NCBI GenBank assembly: GCA_004835665.1
Contig: RBKR01000012.1
Location: 1,364,001 to 1,428,000 of the forward strand
DNA from: Phoma sp. XZ068
Taxonomy: Eukaryota > Ascomycota > Dothideomycetes > Pleosporales > Didymellaceae
DNA length: 64,000 nt
Reading direction: 5' to 3'
Made by a program: the position numbers and the translations under genes. The notes beneath the pieces are model-generated. The model saw nothing but the letters and a program-made list of their open reading frames with translations, did no database searches and was not told the DNA's origin. Shown here piece by piece: positions 33,426 through 45,899 of this stretch. Numbering within the stretch: position 1 is the first letter of the stretch; every line of letters begins with the position of its first letter.

Positions 33426-36400
33426 CTACACGCTCGATCCAAATCTGTCCTCGCCGCTGTCTTTCCTGCTGCTTCGTTTCTTCGCTTTTCCTTTCTTTTT
33501 GACTTCGTTACGTTCGTTGGGTGGCGTTTGTGTGCGCTGACTGCCTGCCGCGCTCGAATCGCCTACTTTTAAGCCCTTGACTTCTTTCAGTACGTCACGG
33601 AAGCCTTCCTCCAAATTCGTCATTCTAGCAAGCATGATCCTACTCATGCGGTTCGAGTCTGATTCCGTATCGCTGCCCTTGCGCTCCTTGCGTGCTTCTG
33701 CTCTAGCGCGCGCGGCGAGCTCAAACTGGGTTGTGAACGAGGCCGGGATGGTGTTCAGGTTGCCAAAGTTGGGGTTGTTATTGTTGTCGCCGAGATCGGA
33801 CGCGAGGTCGAGGGCCACGGCGTTGAAGGAGGGTGTGCGGTTTTGGCGGTCTAAGGCGAGGAAGTTTGATAGATTCGGCGTCTTCCGGCCTGTGTCGGGT
33901 GGGAGGATCGCTCGCGCACGAGAAGCTGAGGCGTGGCTGACATGGCTCACAGGTTGAGGACGCTTTGGTGTACGCGTACCAGACGTGGGTCCATCGAGAC
34001 GGCCTGGGGTGGCTGTTCCACTGCGAGAACCCAACTTCAACCGTTTCTCGGGAGAAGCAGGGCGGGACACATCCATCGTTTCTTTCGTTGGGCTGAACAG
34101 AATCGTGTTTGTAGACGTGGTGCGAGTGTGTCCTGGCTTCTTCCTACCAGGCGACATGCCCTGGCCACTATGTTCGCTGGTGTCTGATGGCGATGACAGT
34201 CTCGCCGGAGTGCGTGCTGGTGTCTTCGGCCTGGTCACCATAGGTGTGCGGAAGAACTCGTCTTCAGAGGTTACGTAGCCTGACTTGGGCTTCTTGTTCT
34301 CCTTGTCAGACGTTGGTAGCTTCTTCGGGGTAGTGTGGCGGTCTGAGTTGGAATCGTTGTCTTCGGCCTGGGTCAACAACTCATCGTCTCCATCAGCATC
34401 GGTCTGCTGCGGTAGTTCATCCTCAACGTTGGGCTCCTCCTCTTCCAGGATAGGTCGAGGGAAGGTCACAAAGCTGTCATCCGGATCCGATGCTACACTC
34501 CTAGTGAAGGCCAGCGGATGCCTTCGCCTGGTCTGACTGGCAGTCTTTGAGCGGCGCAGATACGGCCTAGCGCGGGACTCGAGGCGATCAAGAACTGACT
34601 GAGCATCTTCCTGTGGCGGCGTTACCTCCTCATCATTGCCCATCTTCTTCATCCAGTCCGATACCACATTGCTTGAATTCCTGCGACCAGAAGGATAGTT
34701 CGAACGCGCCTGAACGCTCGTGTCGCGATAAGGTCGGCGGAACACTTCTTCCAGTGCGCGATCTTTTTGGAAGGTTGTTATGGATGGTTCACGCAGTCGA
34801 GGGTTGAATGCCTCGACAGCGCCGCGGATGCTGAAAGCTGGCCTTATTGGTGATGCACTCCCAGGGCGTCCGCGGTTCTCCACCAGATCGGTAGGTCCGT
34901 AGGCCAGGTTTGAGAGAAGTAGCCTCTCGTACACAAAGATTGTGAATAGAATCGGAATGTGCGTTAGCTTGATGATCAGTCTGTTCATGCGGATGAACTT
35001 CTTGAAAGACATCATGTACTTGAGCGGGATGAGGAGCCAGCCAACGACGTTGGTTGGGGGAATGTATGAGAAGAGAGCATCAGACTTGACCATGGAGATG
35101 GTGTTGACTGCGAACAGAAACTGATGCTCCTCGTTGGCGTTCTGAACGACCTTCATGAACGAATTCGTCAACACTGTGACCAGGATGGTGACAATGAGGA
35201 AGTGACACATGAAGAGGAAGAGTGCCAACAGAGCTTTGCCCAAGACGTTGTATTCCGCCCAAAGGTCCCACGCGGCTGGTGTGAAGCCCATGAGCAGTTG
35301 GAAGATGGCGTATGCAGCATTCGAAGCTCCAATCTCCTTGCCGAAAGCCAGACTGAAAGCGACAAAAAAGCCGCTGCAGGCAATGACGATGAGAACGAGA
35401 ATGGCGACCAAGTCCATGGCCATCAACCGGAAGGCGATGAGCAGCTGGGAGAAGTACTGGTAGTGGTCCAGAGCTGAGAAGAGTCGAGGAAAGAGGAGCA
35501 CTGCAGTCGAGCCCAGGACGTCGTAGGCCATGCTAGCCACCTCTTGCCGGTTGACATCCGGCATGAGGATGCCGTAGAGGCGGAGGATGTAGTATGCCAT
35601 GAACATCAGCAGGATGCCAAGATCGAAAACGTTCCATACGCTCATGACTGTGACTTGTCAGCTCAACCCCCAACATGGAATGAAAATGACTTACTATACA
35701 ACCCAAACCCCTGCTCAGAAAACCCCACAATCTCATCCAACATGTATCCCGCACTCCAGAACCAGAAGATGACTTCCAACACGGTGATATCGTCCGACTT
35801 CTCCGCCAGCACTGCCAGAAACAAGCCGAGCATTATGCCAAACGACAGCGTGGAGAAGAGATTGCGGTACCTCGGGACTCGTAGACGCGAGAGCTTGAAC
35901 AGCGACGAGTCGTGGGGGTCGTACAGCGTCACTGTCCGGCGCATGAGGACTGAGGCGGGGAGTTGAGCATTCGGTCGTTTCGGCCGGGGGAGGCGGCGTG
36001 AGGGACCGCGACCAGGCGATACTTCTTCGCTGGGGGGCTCGTGGCGGCTGTGCGACGAGTCGGGTTTGCGGTGGAGGCTGTCGGCGACGGAGTGGAAGAC
36101 GATGGTGCCGGCCCAGATGGCCTCGAGCTGCTGGACGACGAGCGGGTGGGCGAGGAATTTCTTGGCTTGGGCGCGGATGGCGATTTCCAGCGCTGAGATG
36201 CGCGCGTGGCGCTGGCCTTGACGCCAGGCTGTGCCGTCGGGTGCCATGTCGAGCCCCTGCAGAGGGTCGTAGTCGTAGCTCAGCGCATCGATCAGCTCGC
36301 GCGTGGAGAACTCCCGCAGCAGCCTGATGGCGAGCAGCTCGCAGAGCAGCGCCCGCGTCTTGCTGACGCCCACATTGCCCGGGTTGGCCTCGCCTTCCTT

Positions 36401-36882
36401 CCTGAACTGCAGGCAGTTCGCGACCAGGCAGTACAGGGCGCCGCGCGAGAAGTGCTCGGCGCGGATCTGCTGCTGGATGGGCTTGACGAGGAACTGCGAG
36501 ACCTGCGGCGAGCGCAGCTGGTCCCAGCTCAGCGTGGTCTCGCAGCGCTGGACGACGATGGTGCGAATGGCGTGCGTGTTGTTGTAGATGGGAATGCGGT
36601 CTGAATCTTCGTGTTAGCGCAGTAAACACCATTCACATGCTACCACCCACCCAGAAACTCGGACGAGAAGACGGGCAGCAATGGCCCATCGCGCCGGCGG
36701 TCCTCGTCCTCGTCGTCGACCTCCCCCGCGTACTGGCCTATGTCATCCTCGTAGACCTCCCCGGCCTCAGACGCCTCGTCGCCATGGCGCTGGCGGTGCT
36801 TGTGCAGTGCTGCAAGCAGCGGCGTAGTCTCGGACGATCGACTACTCTTCTTCGAGCGCAGCAATGAGGCGAACATTGGCAT
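33426..36882 (-). CDS. YVC1: Yvc1-like TRP-type vacuolar calcium channel
   Basis: Three exons, 36882-36651, 36600-35695 and 35647-33426, total 3360 nt (1119 aa). The introns (50 and 47 nt) join EFL to DRIPIYNNTHAIRT and GLY to IMSVWNVFDLG. The N-terminal 260 residues are cytosolic and helical (RRTVTLYDPHDSSLFKLSRL precedes the first membrane helix). Six or more membrane segments follow, including a pore-region stretch around FQLLMGFTPAAWDLW and the last helix ALFLFMCHFLIVTILVTVLT. The final 450 residues are disordered, Ser/Thr/Pro-rich, with many phosphorylation-like sites. Fungal Yvc1 proteins sit in the vacuole membrane and release Ca2+ on osmotic or mechanical stress. The conserved DSDALFSYIPP-like segment (here KSDALFSYIPPTN) supports the assignment. 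Confidence 0.88.
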
Positions 36883-39231
36883 GCCCTCGCCTTCCTACAG
36901 AGCAGCAATCCTATGCACGAGCGGGGTGGACGAGAAGGAGTACTAGTAAACAGAAGTCTCATCTGCGCAGGGGCATCAAATGGCCCTTAGAGCATGGATC
37001 CCGGCTTGCCTTCCTCGCACCCTTCCCTCCCCTACCAATTTCGAGCCACACCCGATTCACCGCCTCGCGACGCCATGCCGCTCCTCGCCGCCCTGCTGAG
37101 ACGAGAGTGATCATGAGGATGCCTCAATGCCTCGCTCTTATCTGCGCGCTCTTGCTTCCCCACGATTCCAGACGTCCGCCAGCCAATCGCCGCGCCCGGT
37201 CTCCCACGATGTCGCCAATCACCCTTGCATGTGCAATGACGAACGCGCTACTTATGCACCTCTCCCGGCCTCAGCGCCATTTCCCTACCTACCAAACCCG
37301 CATCATCATCGCGCATGCAGCACCGCCGTCTGGGGTGCAGATGCACCATCGCATCCCGACAACAGTAGATATCCCTCAGATCTGCGTCCTAACAATCATC
37401 CTTCTGACTACAATACATCATCACAATATTTCATGACTCGCATCCCAATCCTCAAATACCGACGCCAATCTAGACCCTTCCTGCACCTCTGCCCTGTCCA
37501 AATGCCCTGCATCAGCAATCCTTTCCCCCGCCAAGCCCGGAGTCACTTACCCCATTCACCCACCATGCGCGTCTGAGAACCGTCGTTTATCGCCGCCGAT
37601 CCACCGGATGCAGCCTCCAATCCTTCGCGTACGCACCAACCAGCGTGCTTCGGTTCGCGTGGATTTTCGAGAGGCGAGCGTTGGCGTGCGTCGTGGTGTT
37701 TTGCGGGTGAGGGTCCGTGGTGGGGTGGTGTGATGTTCGGATTGGGTGCCGATGTCGAGTGAGGTGATTTAGATGTGATGCGTGAACTCGTTCATTCTAA
37801 TGGAAATGCTCAGTTTATTTTAGTAGTGCCATCGTCGCCTATGAGGACTTCGAATAGGAGAAATCAATGTGTATGCTAGAGTGCGAGTACAACATACCTT
37901 CTGCATTCTAAAAAAGTATTCAGCTGTGCCTACCTAGTTAGCCAGCCATTATGTTCCTACTTCCTCGCTAGCTGCATACATACATTACATCACACTTCTC
38001 ACCCAACATCTCCCATGTACAAACACAAATCTGTCAAACCCCTTCTGGCTCCTTACTATACGCAGGAAAAGTGTGAACTTATCAGCATGGGGAGGAAAGT
38101 AATAGGCGATAGACAAGAGGAGAGTGGCATCGACGGAATGGGAGTTAATTTAGAATCTTAATATAGAAGGTGGTCTAAGGGAGGAGGGAGGCGTACATGT
38201 ACTTACACATAACCAGGCTAGAAACTACTCCAAAACAAACTTCCCGCTTGCCGCTGATTTCCTGCTAATAAGAGCTGTGAAGAGCATTCGACTTTTCCTC
38301 TCGTCTAGATAGGTAGGGTAGACTGGACTTACTACACTACCAAAGCGAGTCCCACACAAACAAATAAATAAACCCCTTAAAGTGCACCAGCCACATCAAA
38401 CCAAAAATTTCATCGACGAGGACAGCAATCTCGCTCGTATTTAGCACTCTCCATCAAAGGGGCGGTGAGATACCGCACCGCCGTCGTATATCGCATATCG
38501 ATCTCCATCGCAGCCATTGAGAATCCACAAAACATCCAGAATCCAAATCCCATTCCTTTCCGTTCCGTTCCGTTCTGTTCCCGTTCTTGTTTCAATGCGT
38601 ACGCGGAAGAAGACGTTGATCTAAAGACTGAATAATTCGTCGGGTAGAGACATGTTCGTGAAGAGACTTAGAATATAATTCTAGGTAAGCAGGGGAGGAA
38701 AACGACAAAGACCAAGATAAAAGGTGCGAACAATCGATACGATGAATTCTCAGCAAAAGGCGCAAACAGCGAAGAGATTAGATGGGGTTGAAGTGAGGTG
38801 TACATGCGAGGTTTAGGAAATGTAAATTCTACACATCACATCTCGTCTAGTCTGCGCTTGGTTTGGTTTGGAAGATGGATGATGGGGACGAATGAATGGG
38901 ATGGATGGATAGACGGGTGCGTCGGTTTGCAAGGGCCGTTACTATTTTTGATACCTTAGAGCATGAGTACTAGATGGATGATATGTTATGGGTAGTGAAT
39001 AGGTCGCAAGACAGACCTGATCATGTATGAGTTGTCTACGACCGTCAGTGTTGAGTTCACGAGGATGTAGTCCATTCGACGTGTCTTTATATGTGATGTT
39101 TACTCTGTAATGCATGACAAATCCGGGTATGCAACGCACATATGCCCCTTCCTATGGTTGCGCCCACATGATTGCGCCTACAGCTGCGTACCATAGCTAC
39201 GCCTTAACGCCATACTCCAACCTTAGCATCC
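36883..39231. other. Intergenic region with one low-confidence open frame
   Basis: The left part (36,900-37,750) is C-rich and contains an open frame at 37127-37576 (+). It would encode 149 residues rich in Pro, Ser, His and Arg with no recognised domain. It could be a long 5' leader or part of a poorly conserved gene, and I found no convincing splice to extend it. From 37,760 to 39,230 the sequence is AT-richer with TTCCG repeats near 38,560 and no gene. Confidence 0.35.
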
Positions 39232-40310
39232 CTACTTCTTCTTTCCCTGCGCCTCGGAATCGCTGAGTTCCCTGATAAACACCTTGATTACACCGTCGGG
39301 GACGTCGTCCACGCCGTCTTCGAACCCCGGGCTGACACCAACGGCCATGAATTTGCCGTCGGCTGAGAATTCAATCGTCTGCACGCTGGCGGGGAATTTC
39401 TGGTACTGTCGTATCCTGCGCTTTGCGACGGCGTCCCAGAGTGCAACAACGCCGTCGCCGCCGCCGGTCGCGAATGTGCCGTGCACGGGGTGGTATGCGA
39501 GTGCGTTGACGGGGTATACGACATCCTGCCCGTCGACGTTCTGGCGGTGGCATTTGAACGCGTATTTCCGCGACTGGCTCTCTTCACTGGGATCAAACCA
39601 CTCGACTGCCACGCGGCCTTCGATGCTGGAGCTCGAGTACCCGGCGTCGTTGGGCATGCATGCTACCGCGCGCGTCATGTACTTCATGGAGCTTTCTCTC
39701 CGCTGCCACGGTTCAACGCTGACTGCCTCGCCGCCGCCCTGCTTTGCGGCGGACGATAATTGGCTGAGCTCGTAGATGTTGACTGCGCGGCTGGCCATGG
39801 CGACGACGAGTTTTGTGGGCGAGGCGGTGAGGGAGAAGGGCTTGGAGGGGAGGGAGATGGCGGAGAAGTCGCCGGAGGTGGAGAGGTCGTGCAGGTGCAG
39901 CGTCGAGTCCCATGAGGCGGAGATGAGGAGATTGTGCGGGGCGGAGTAGAGGATGTTGCGGACGCCCTGGGAGTGGGTGGACAGGACTGTTTGCGCGCCG
40001 GTGGAGAGGTCGATTCTGTGTTTGTTAGTGTGTGTTTGCGTGTTGATATTGGGCCATTGTACCTCCGCACTTCCCAGTCAAGCCCCGCGCTGAAGGCCTC
40101 GTTGTCGTCGCGGCCAAAACACACGTCTAGCACGGGCGCGCGGTGCTCAAACTTCTGCAGCAGCTGGCCGCCCGGCTCGCCGTGTGTGTCGTAGAGGTAG
40201 ACATGTCGGTCCCAGGACGAAACCAGCAGTCGCGTGGGGGTGCGCGGCGAGAAGCGGACGGCGGATATGGGCTCGGTGGGGTTCTGGGCGAGTTCGAATT
40301 GGCTGGACAT
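39232..40310 (-). CDS. BUB3: Spindle checkpoint WD40 protein Bub3
   Basis: Two exons, 40310-40063 and 40015-39232, total 1032 nt (343 aa). The 47-nt intron joins ..LDWEVRR to IDLSTGAQTVLSTH. WD repeats typical of Bub3 are visible: ISAVRFSP..LLVSSWDRHVYLYD, PVLDVCFGRDDNEAFSAGLD, NILYSAPHNLLISASWDSTLHLHD, SRAVNIYEL, then the long loop SSIEGRVAVEWFDPS and YPVNALAYHP..FATGGGDGVVALWD. SIEGRVAVE(W/Y) is a Bub3 hallmark; Rae1 is the nearest relative and differs there. Bub3 binds GLEBS motifs of Bub1/Mad3 at kinetochores and delays anaphase until chromosomes attach. It is divergent from GPN2 with only 163 bp between the two start codons. Confidence 0.93.
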
Positions 40311-40473
40311 GTTGGCGTGTTTGCGACGGACGTCTTGGTGTTTGGAAAGCTCGAGGTGCAGCTCACCCGCAAAACATGGGTGACTAAGCGTAGGGCTGAC
40401 GGTATTGACGGCCCCACCTTGAAGCTAGAGTTCTGAGCTGCAGAGCAGTCTGATATTTGCTCTGCACACCACC
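40311..40473. promoter_or_regulatory. Compact bidirectional promoter between BUB3 and GPN2
   Basis: 163 bp separates two divergent start codons. Both genes are expected to be steadily expressed. No TATA box is evident, which is usual for housekeeping promoters. Confidence 0.5.
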
Positions 40474-41713
40474 ATGCCGTTCGCGCAGCTCGTGATTGGG
40501 CCGCCCGGCTCGGGCAAGTCGACGTACTGCGATGGCATGCAGCAGTTCATGGGCGCCATAGAGCGCAAATGCTCCGTGGTCAACCTCGACCCCGCCAACG
40601 ACCACTGCTCGTATGAGCCCGCCGTAGATGTGCGCGACCTGGTCACGATTGATGAGATCATGGAGCAGGAGTCGCTCGGCCCAAACGGAGGCATTCTCTA
40701 TGCACTGGAGGAGCTGGAGCACAACTTTGACTGGCTGGAGCAAGGATTGAAGGAGCTCGGAGGTCCGCACGCCACCGTTCTGTAGAGGAGCGATGCTGAG
40801 TGTCGCAGATGACTATGTCCTATTTGACTGCCCCGGCCAGGTCGAGCTGTTCACATCGCACTCGTCCCTGCGCAACATCTTCTTCCGCCTTGAAAAACTT
40901 GGGTATCGAGTATTCGCCCACCGCCCGATGCACACAACAACCGCTAACACACCGCAGCTCGTTGTCGTGCACCTGACCGACTCCATCATCCTCTCGCGAC
41001 CCTCGCTATATGTCTCGTCGTTGCTCCTCGCCCTGCGCAGCATGCTGCAGATGGACCTCCCGCACTTGAACGTCCTCACCAAGATCGACAACCTGCAAAA
41101 CTACCCAAACCTGCCCTTCAACCTCGACTTCTACACCGAGGTGCAGGATCTACACTACCTCCTACCGCACCTGAACCGCGAGCAGACCTCGGGCATACCA
41201 GGGCCTACAGCAGTCGACACCAACGATGTTGACATGGATGATGATGAGCCAACATCCAAGTTCTCTGCATTGAACAAAGCGATCGTCGAGCTTGTCGAGG
41301 ACTTTGCCCTTGTAGGCTTCGAGACGCTGGCTGTGGAGGACAAGAAGAGCATGATGACATTACTACGGGCTATAGACCGCGCCGGCGGCTATGCACTGGG
41401 CGGCATTGAAGGCGCAAACGAGACGGTCTGGTCGATGGCCATGCAGCAAGACGCCGTGACCATGGACGCGCGAGACGTGCAGGAGCGGTGGCTGGACAGG
41501 AGGGATGAGCTGGACGAGGAAGAGAGGAAAGCATGGGAGAATGAGACGAAGGAGATGCGAGACCGACCGGAGGCAGAGCTGCCGCCTGCCCCTGCACCGC
41601 CTGCACCCAAGGCGAAGAAGCCAGATGAGGATGACGAGATGGATGACCTGGAGGAGATGAAGCAGTTTATGGAGAAACAGAAGGACGGAGGCATCAACAT
41701 TGTTAAGAAGTGA
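40474..41713 (+). CDS. GPN2: GPN-loop GTPase 2
   Basis: Three exons, 40474-40762, 40809-40909 and 40958-41713, total 1146 nt (381 aa). The P-loop is GPPGSGKSTYCDG, and the defining GPN tripeptide is in LGPNGGILYALE. The first intron (46 nt, donor GTCCGC) precedes DDYVLFDCPGQVELFT. The second (48 nt, GTATTC...GCAG, branch GCTAAC) is a multiple of three without a stop, so an unspliced reading would look open. Removing it gives LEKLGYRLVVVHLTDS, as in the family. TKIDNL supplies the guanine specificity motif. GPN GTPases assist assembly and nuclear import of RNA polymerase II and III. The acidic C-terminal tail (EEMKQFMEKQKDGGINIV) is fungal-specific. Confidence 0.93.
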
Positions 41714-42063
41714 GCGAAGAGCTGAACATGTTCAAGCCACTCTCTGTATACAATCGATGACGGAGTCGGCGCTGTGTAGATATCACACAGGCTCACAAGG
41801 CAGTCTGAGAGCACGACTTACCCAGCCAAGTCAACAAGAGCCCCAGAAGCTGGAGAGCACAGCGATAGGATGATGGGGCGAGAGAAGCTGGATGCTGGGA
41901 TCAAGCGGTGACAGCCCCACATACACCGCACTGGCGGGGTAGCGGCTCACGCGTCGCGAGTGAATGGGTGCGCGCTCGACAGCCATAGAAAGCATAAACA
42001 CAACAAGCCTATCCACTGACATGTTACCCACATGTACCCCTTTTGGTGCTTACTCCCTCGTTG
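41714..42063. other. Intergenic region, no supported gene
   Basis: About 350 bp between two genes on the same strand. It holds the 3' end of GPN2 and the promoter of the ESCRT gene. No feature recognised. Confidence 0.5.
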
Positions 42064-43695
42064 ATGTTGAAGCGCAAGAACTCGGACTATGACGCCTCTG
42101 ATTCGTCGATATTTGGTGATGTTCCGGCGCGGATGACATCGGTCAAGCGCAAGCGCCTCTTTCGCCCTAAGAACAGCGATAAACAACAGTGGGCGCCGCA
42201 ACCACACAGCAACATGAGCGAGCTGCTAGAGTTTGTGCTGCAGCACGAGGAGGCCTTTAAGAGGTGCGCACATGGCCGTCATGCTTGACTTGAGCTAACC
42301 CGTGCAAGCCAGCAGCGCCTTGCTTCGCTGTATGCGGACTTCCGCCAGCAGCTCGAAATCAACCCTGACGGCTACCATGCCAACATCGCCGCCTGGACGA
42401 AGGCGCTGACAGATGCGTCGCGAGCGGGCGTCATACCTACGCAAGGGACGACCCACGATTTACTCAACATCCGCACCGCAGACGACCTTGCGCGGGCGCT
42501 GCAGCATCCACAGTATGGCAAGCCGACTTGTCTGCCTGCCGTGTTCCACGAGGCGGTCCAGAAGAAGGAGATGATACTACTGAAAGACTTCCTAAACTCC
42601 ACCACCAGCATATACAAGACATCATGGATACCAACACCCTGGTCAGCACTCCAATGGAGCCTCCGCACCGTCGGCGTCCTAGGAAAAGCCGCGCCACCCG
42701 ACAAGCTCGCCGTCAAGAACTACGTCGTGCTGAAGAACGTCGAAGTCGCCGGCGACGAAATCCTCAAGAAAATGAAAAACCACACATCAACCGCCGACCG
42801 CGTCCTCTCCCGCCGCGACTTCCTCGCCCGCTTCTCCCACACCCTCAACCCCGCCGCCCCCCTCACCCCCAACGACCTCAACATCCTGCTCGTCTACCTC
42901 GCGCGCGACAAGCAGGCAATATCATACGACTCGCAAACCATCAAATTCGCCCCCGAGCACTCCTCCCCCCTCCCCATCACCGACGAAGACGCCGCCATCG
43001 CCGGTCTCCGCGACACCCTCACCAACATCACCGCCCAAATATCCCAGCTCATGCAGAAAATCTCCTCCGCCGACGCAGCCGCCCGCGAAGCCGTCGCCGC
43101 AAAGCAAATCCCCCGCGCCAAGGCCGCACTGCGCAGCAAGAAACTCGCTGAGACGGCGCTCACGCAGCGCTCGGATGTCGCGCTCCAGCTGGAAGCCGTG
43201 TACAACGATCTCCAAGCTGCGGCAGACCAGGTCGGTATCGTGGAGGCGATGCGTGCGGGTGCTGTTGCGCTGCGGGGTCTGAATGAGAGGGTTGGTGGGG
43301 CGGAGGGTGTGAGGGGGGTTGTGGATGCGGTGAATGAGGAGATGGGTGTTGTGGAGGAGATTACGAGTATTATCAATGAGACGGATGGGGTGGATGAGGT
43401 GGATGTTGAGGATGAGTTTGAGGCGTTGGAGAGGGCGGAGAGGGAGAGGAGGGAGAGTGAGGAAGCGGGTAGGACGGCGGCGAGGTTGGAGGAGTTGCGG
43501 GCGGTTGAGCAGCGGGCGAGGGAGCAGAAGGAGAGGCAGGAGAAGGAGAAGGAGGAGAAGGAGAAACAGGCAGATGATGTGGTTGAGGAGAAGGTCGAGC
43601 AAGCGTCTCAAGGCATCGCGAAGCTATCCTTCCAACAGCAGGAGAATGACCAAACAGAGAACGCTGGGGAGGAACGTGTGCCTGCATACGCTTAA
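42064..43695 (+). CDS. CHMP7-like ESCRT-III (SNF7 family) protein
   Basis: Two exons, 42064-42263 and 42309-43695, total 1587 nt (528 aa). The 45-nt intron joins EEAFKS to QQRLASLYADF. The alternative start at 42214 (MSELLEFVLQHEEAF) gives 478 aa and is the beginning expected from the family; the 50 extra residues are basic and low complexity, so this later start may be real. The N-terminal half resembles the winged-helix (Vps25-like) part of CHMP7. From about residue 300 a SNF7 core follows: AKAALRSKKLAETALTQR, LQLEAVYNDLQAAADQ and VDAVNEEMGVVEEITSIIN. The tail is a long charged coiled coil. CHMP7 recruits ESCRT-III to seal and survey the nuclear envelope. No neighbouring gene shares this role. 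Confidence 0.85.
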
Positions 43696-44206
43696 GATCT
43701 GATTGTTAGGCGTTACTTACTTCAGGCTGTTTTTCTTTTTTGCATAGCATGGCATGGCGTGGCGTTTGGGCTTTATATCGTATATGGTAGGACGTTATCA
43801 CATAAGAGACATTTCAAAGTATAAACTACGGAGCATGCGTTGTTGTCAGGCATAGGAGGGACGCTGTTGACGAGGATATATCAATTCTACAAAAAACTTA
43901 AACACCTGCAGGATTAGAGTCAAACCAGATTGCATTACAGAGACATCTGATTCAAGTTATATTTAATTAACGTTGCGTCTCGTCCGCAATCCTCCCTCCT
44001 CCCGGACACACACAGCAACGGACATAGGGAACATCCGTGACGCCATCTCCACACTAACCCAATCCATCCACCTCCGCCAAGACCACGAACCTCAACTCCC
44101 GCAGCTCACCAACACCCACACCCAACAGCCCTACCCACACACCCCCAACGTCCCCGCGACGCCCAATCGCCCTCTCCCAAATCTCCCCTCCACACACACA
44201 CCCAGC
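43696..44206. other. Intergenic region and C-rich leader
   Basis: About 510 bp. The part just before 44207 is very C-rich with CACA repeats and is probably the 5' leader of the complex I gene. The frame is open upstream of the chosen ATG, but that extension lacks any targeting or domain features. Confidence 0.5.
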
Positions 44207-44680
44207 ATGTCCGCGCTCCGCAGCGCCCGCGCCCTCGCGCGCCCCGCCACCACCCTCCGAACACCCGCAACCCGCGCGTTCTCGCAGTCGCTTGCGCGCC
44301 GCGGCGGCGGCGGCCACGAGAGCCACTACGATGCGCCGCAGGGATGGCTGTTTGGGGTCAAGCCCGGCGAGGAGTATAAGAAGGAGGGGTGGGAGAATGC
44401 GACGTTTTATGCGTTTATACCGATGATGGTGTTGTTTGTGGGGGTTTATGCGTTTAAGCCTGATACTAGGTATGTCTGAATAATCTGGAATGCGAAGGGG
44501 GTGGGATTGGGGTGGAGAGGGTTGAGGGCGGATGAATGGGGATGTGGAAAGGGCAGGGGGATTGAGGGGATGACGCTGATGCTGACAATTTATAGCATCC
44601 AGACATGGGCTCTCGAGGAGGCCCGCAGACGGCTCGAAGCAGAAGGCATCCTGCCCGATCCGGACGTCAAGAAGGACTAA
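44207..44680 (+). CDS. Mitochondrial complex I accessory subunit, NDUFB11/ESSS type
   Basis: Two exons, 44207-44469 and 44596-44680, total 348 nt (115 aa). The unusually long 126-nt intron joins FKPDTS to IQTWALEEARRRLEAEG. The N-terminus is a classic mitochondrial presequence rich in Arg, Ala and Ser (MSALRSARALARPATTLRT) with likely cleavage before the GGGGHESHYDAPQGWLFG block. One membrane helix follows (FYAFIPMMVLFVGVYAF), then a short charged tail ending LPDPDVKKD. This layout (presequence, WLFG..PG, one helix, WA.EEA) matches fungal NDUFB11/ESSS subunits of NADH:ubiquinone oxidoreductase. The exact subunit name is from memory of the family. Confidence 0.82.
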
Positions 44681-45899
44681 ACGACCGAATCAACGAACGA
44701 ACGAACCAGTCAGTCCGACGAGCGAGCAGCGGACCAGAACCCAGCGAGACCGAGTTCGTGAGCCAGAGCTAGCTCCACAGAAACAGCGCACAGAACTGTA
44801 TATATCCGCGTCATGACAGTGCAAGGAGGGTTTTCTTATGTCGCATGGGCTTTGTAGAGTCGAGTCGAGATTTCGATCGAGCGGCGGCCAGACGCCGATG
44901 TGTTTCAATGCACTGCTTTTACTTATCTTGCTTGACTCTCATTACCCCTTCAGTTCCACGCAATGTGTAGACTACTCGGTATTCTGCCGGACGCGTACCG
45001 CCATGCTCGTGACTCGGAAAATCATCTCCGATGGTGATTTATACCTTGCACCAGCTTCAACACCTTTCTTTCCCTACGACTGCAGGAACGCCTATGCCAG
45101 CGAGCAGCACCCACATGTGTACGTGACGAAACGTTCGGCAGTCCAGGTCGGTCATGTCGCAGCTTGCACCTGCAGTATTTTGCTGCCGCAAGACATGGTA
45201 AACTAATTCGAGACTCAATTAATCAATCAATTAATTAACTAAATCATTCATTTCATATAATGCCAATTACTCAGCACACGCAAAACACCTCCACCTCCAC
45301 CTCCACATGCCCCGCGCACTCGACGTGACGTGAGGGACAAGCATTTGTACTTTACGCTCCTCAGCACCAATACAGCAGTTCAGATGGACGTGGTGTGGCT
45401 CTGTTGGGATAGAGGGGTGTAGAAACTACCAACAAACTACGCGCCATCTTAACTGGCTGGGTACTCGCGGTACGCTGATTTGTGATGGGAGCTTGCTGCA
45501 TGGGAAGCTACATGGGGAAGGAACCAGAATCCGTGTTACTCGGCGGGTAGTACGGGGTGAGTCTTGGTCGAGGAGGTTGAGGAGAGCGGTGGACTTGCTT
45601 GTAGTCTCTGGCCCAACACTATATCCTCTTGCTTGGGGATAGAGATGGGAAATGCAAAGTGAAGTCATGCGACGACGAGGGGATATACACTATTTGTAGC
45701 GCTATTGTTGGGATATTGTAGGGTGAAGTATGTCCCAAGTATAGCGGTGAGTGGGTGATGGGAAAAATGACGTTGACGTTGACGTTGACGTTGACGTTGC
45801 GCTTGGAGATGTTTGGCTTGCTTTGAATTTTAGGGGTTGATTTATTTTCATTCGGTTGCTAGGTCGGTAGATGGAGTTGGTTTGGTACTGTACAACATC
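44681..45899. other. Intergenic region with simple repeats
   Basis: Contains (CCTCCA)n at about 45,287-45,306, a TTAATCAATCAATTAATTAA tract near 45,214-45,240 and a five-copy TGACGT repeat (listed separately). No gene supported. Confidence 0.5.
45768..45797 (+). repeat. Five tandem copies of TGACGT
   Basis: Five exact 6-bp units TGACGT run without interruption from 45768 to 45797. TGACGT is the half-site of the ATF/CREB bZIP element. It lies downstream of the hypothetical gene's stop codon, so it may be only a microsatellite. Confidence 0.85.

Noticed and set aside
35733..36632. Long minus-strand open frame (299 codons) and several plus-strand frames over the channel gene
   Set aside because: Composition is Ala/Arg/Pro-rich as expected for shadows of a GC-rich gene. 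The Yvc1 frame explains the DNA and has conserved motifs and in-frame introns.
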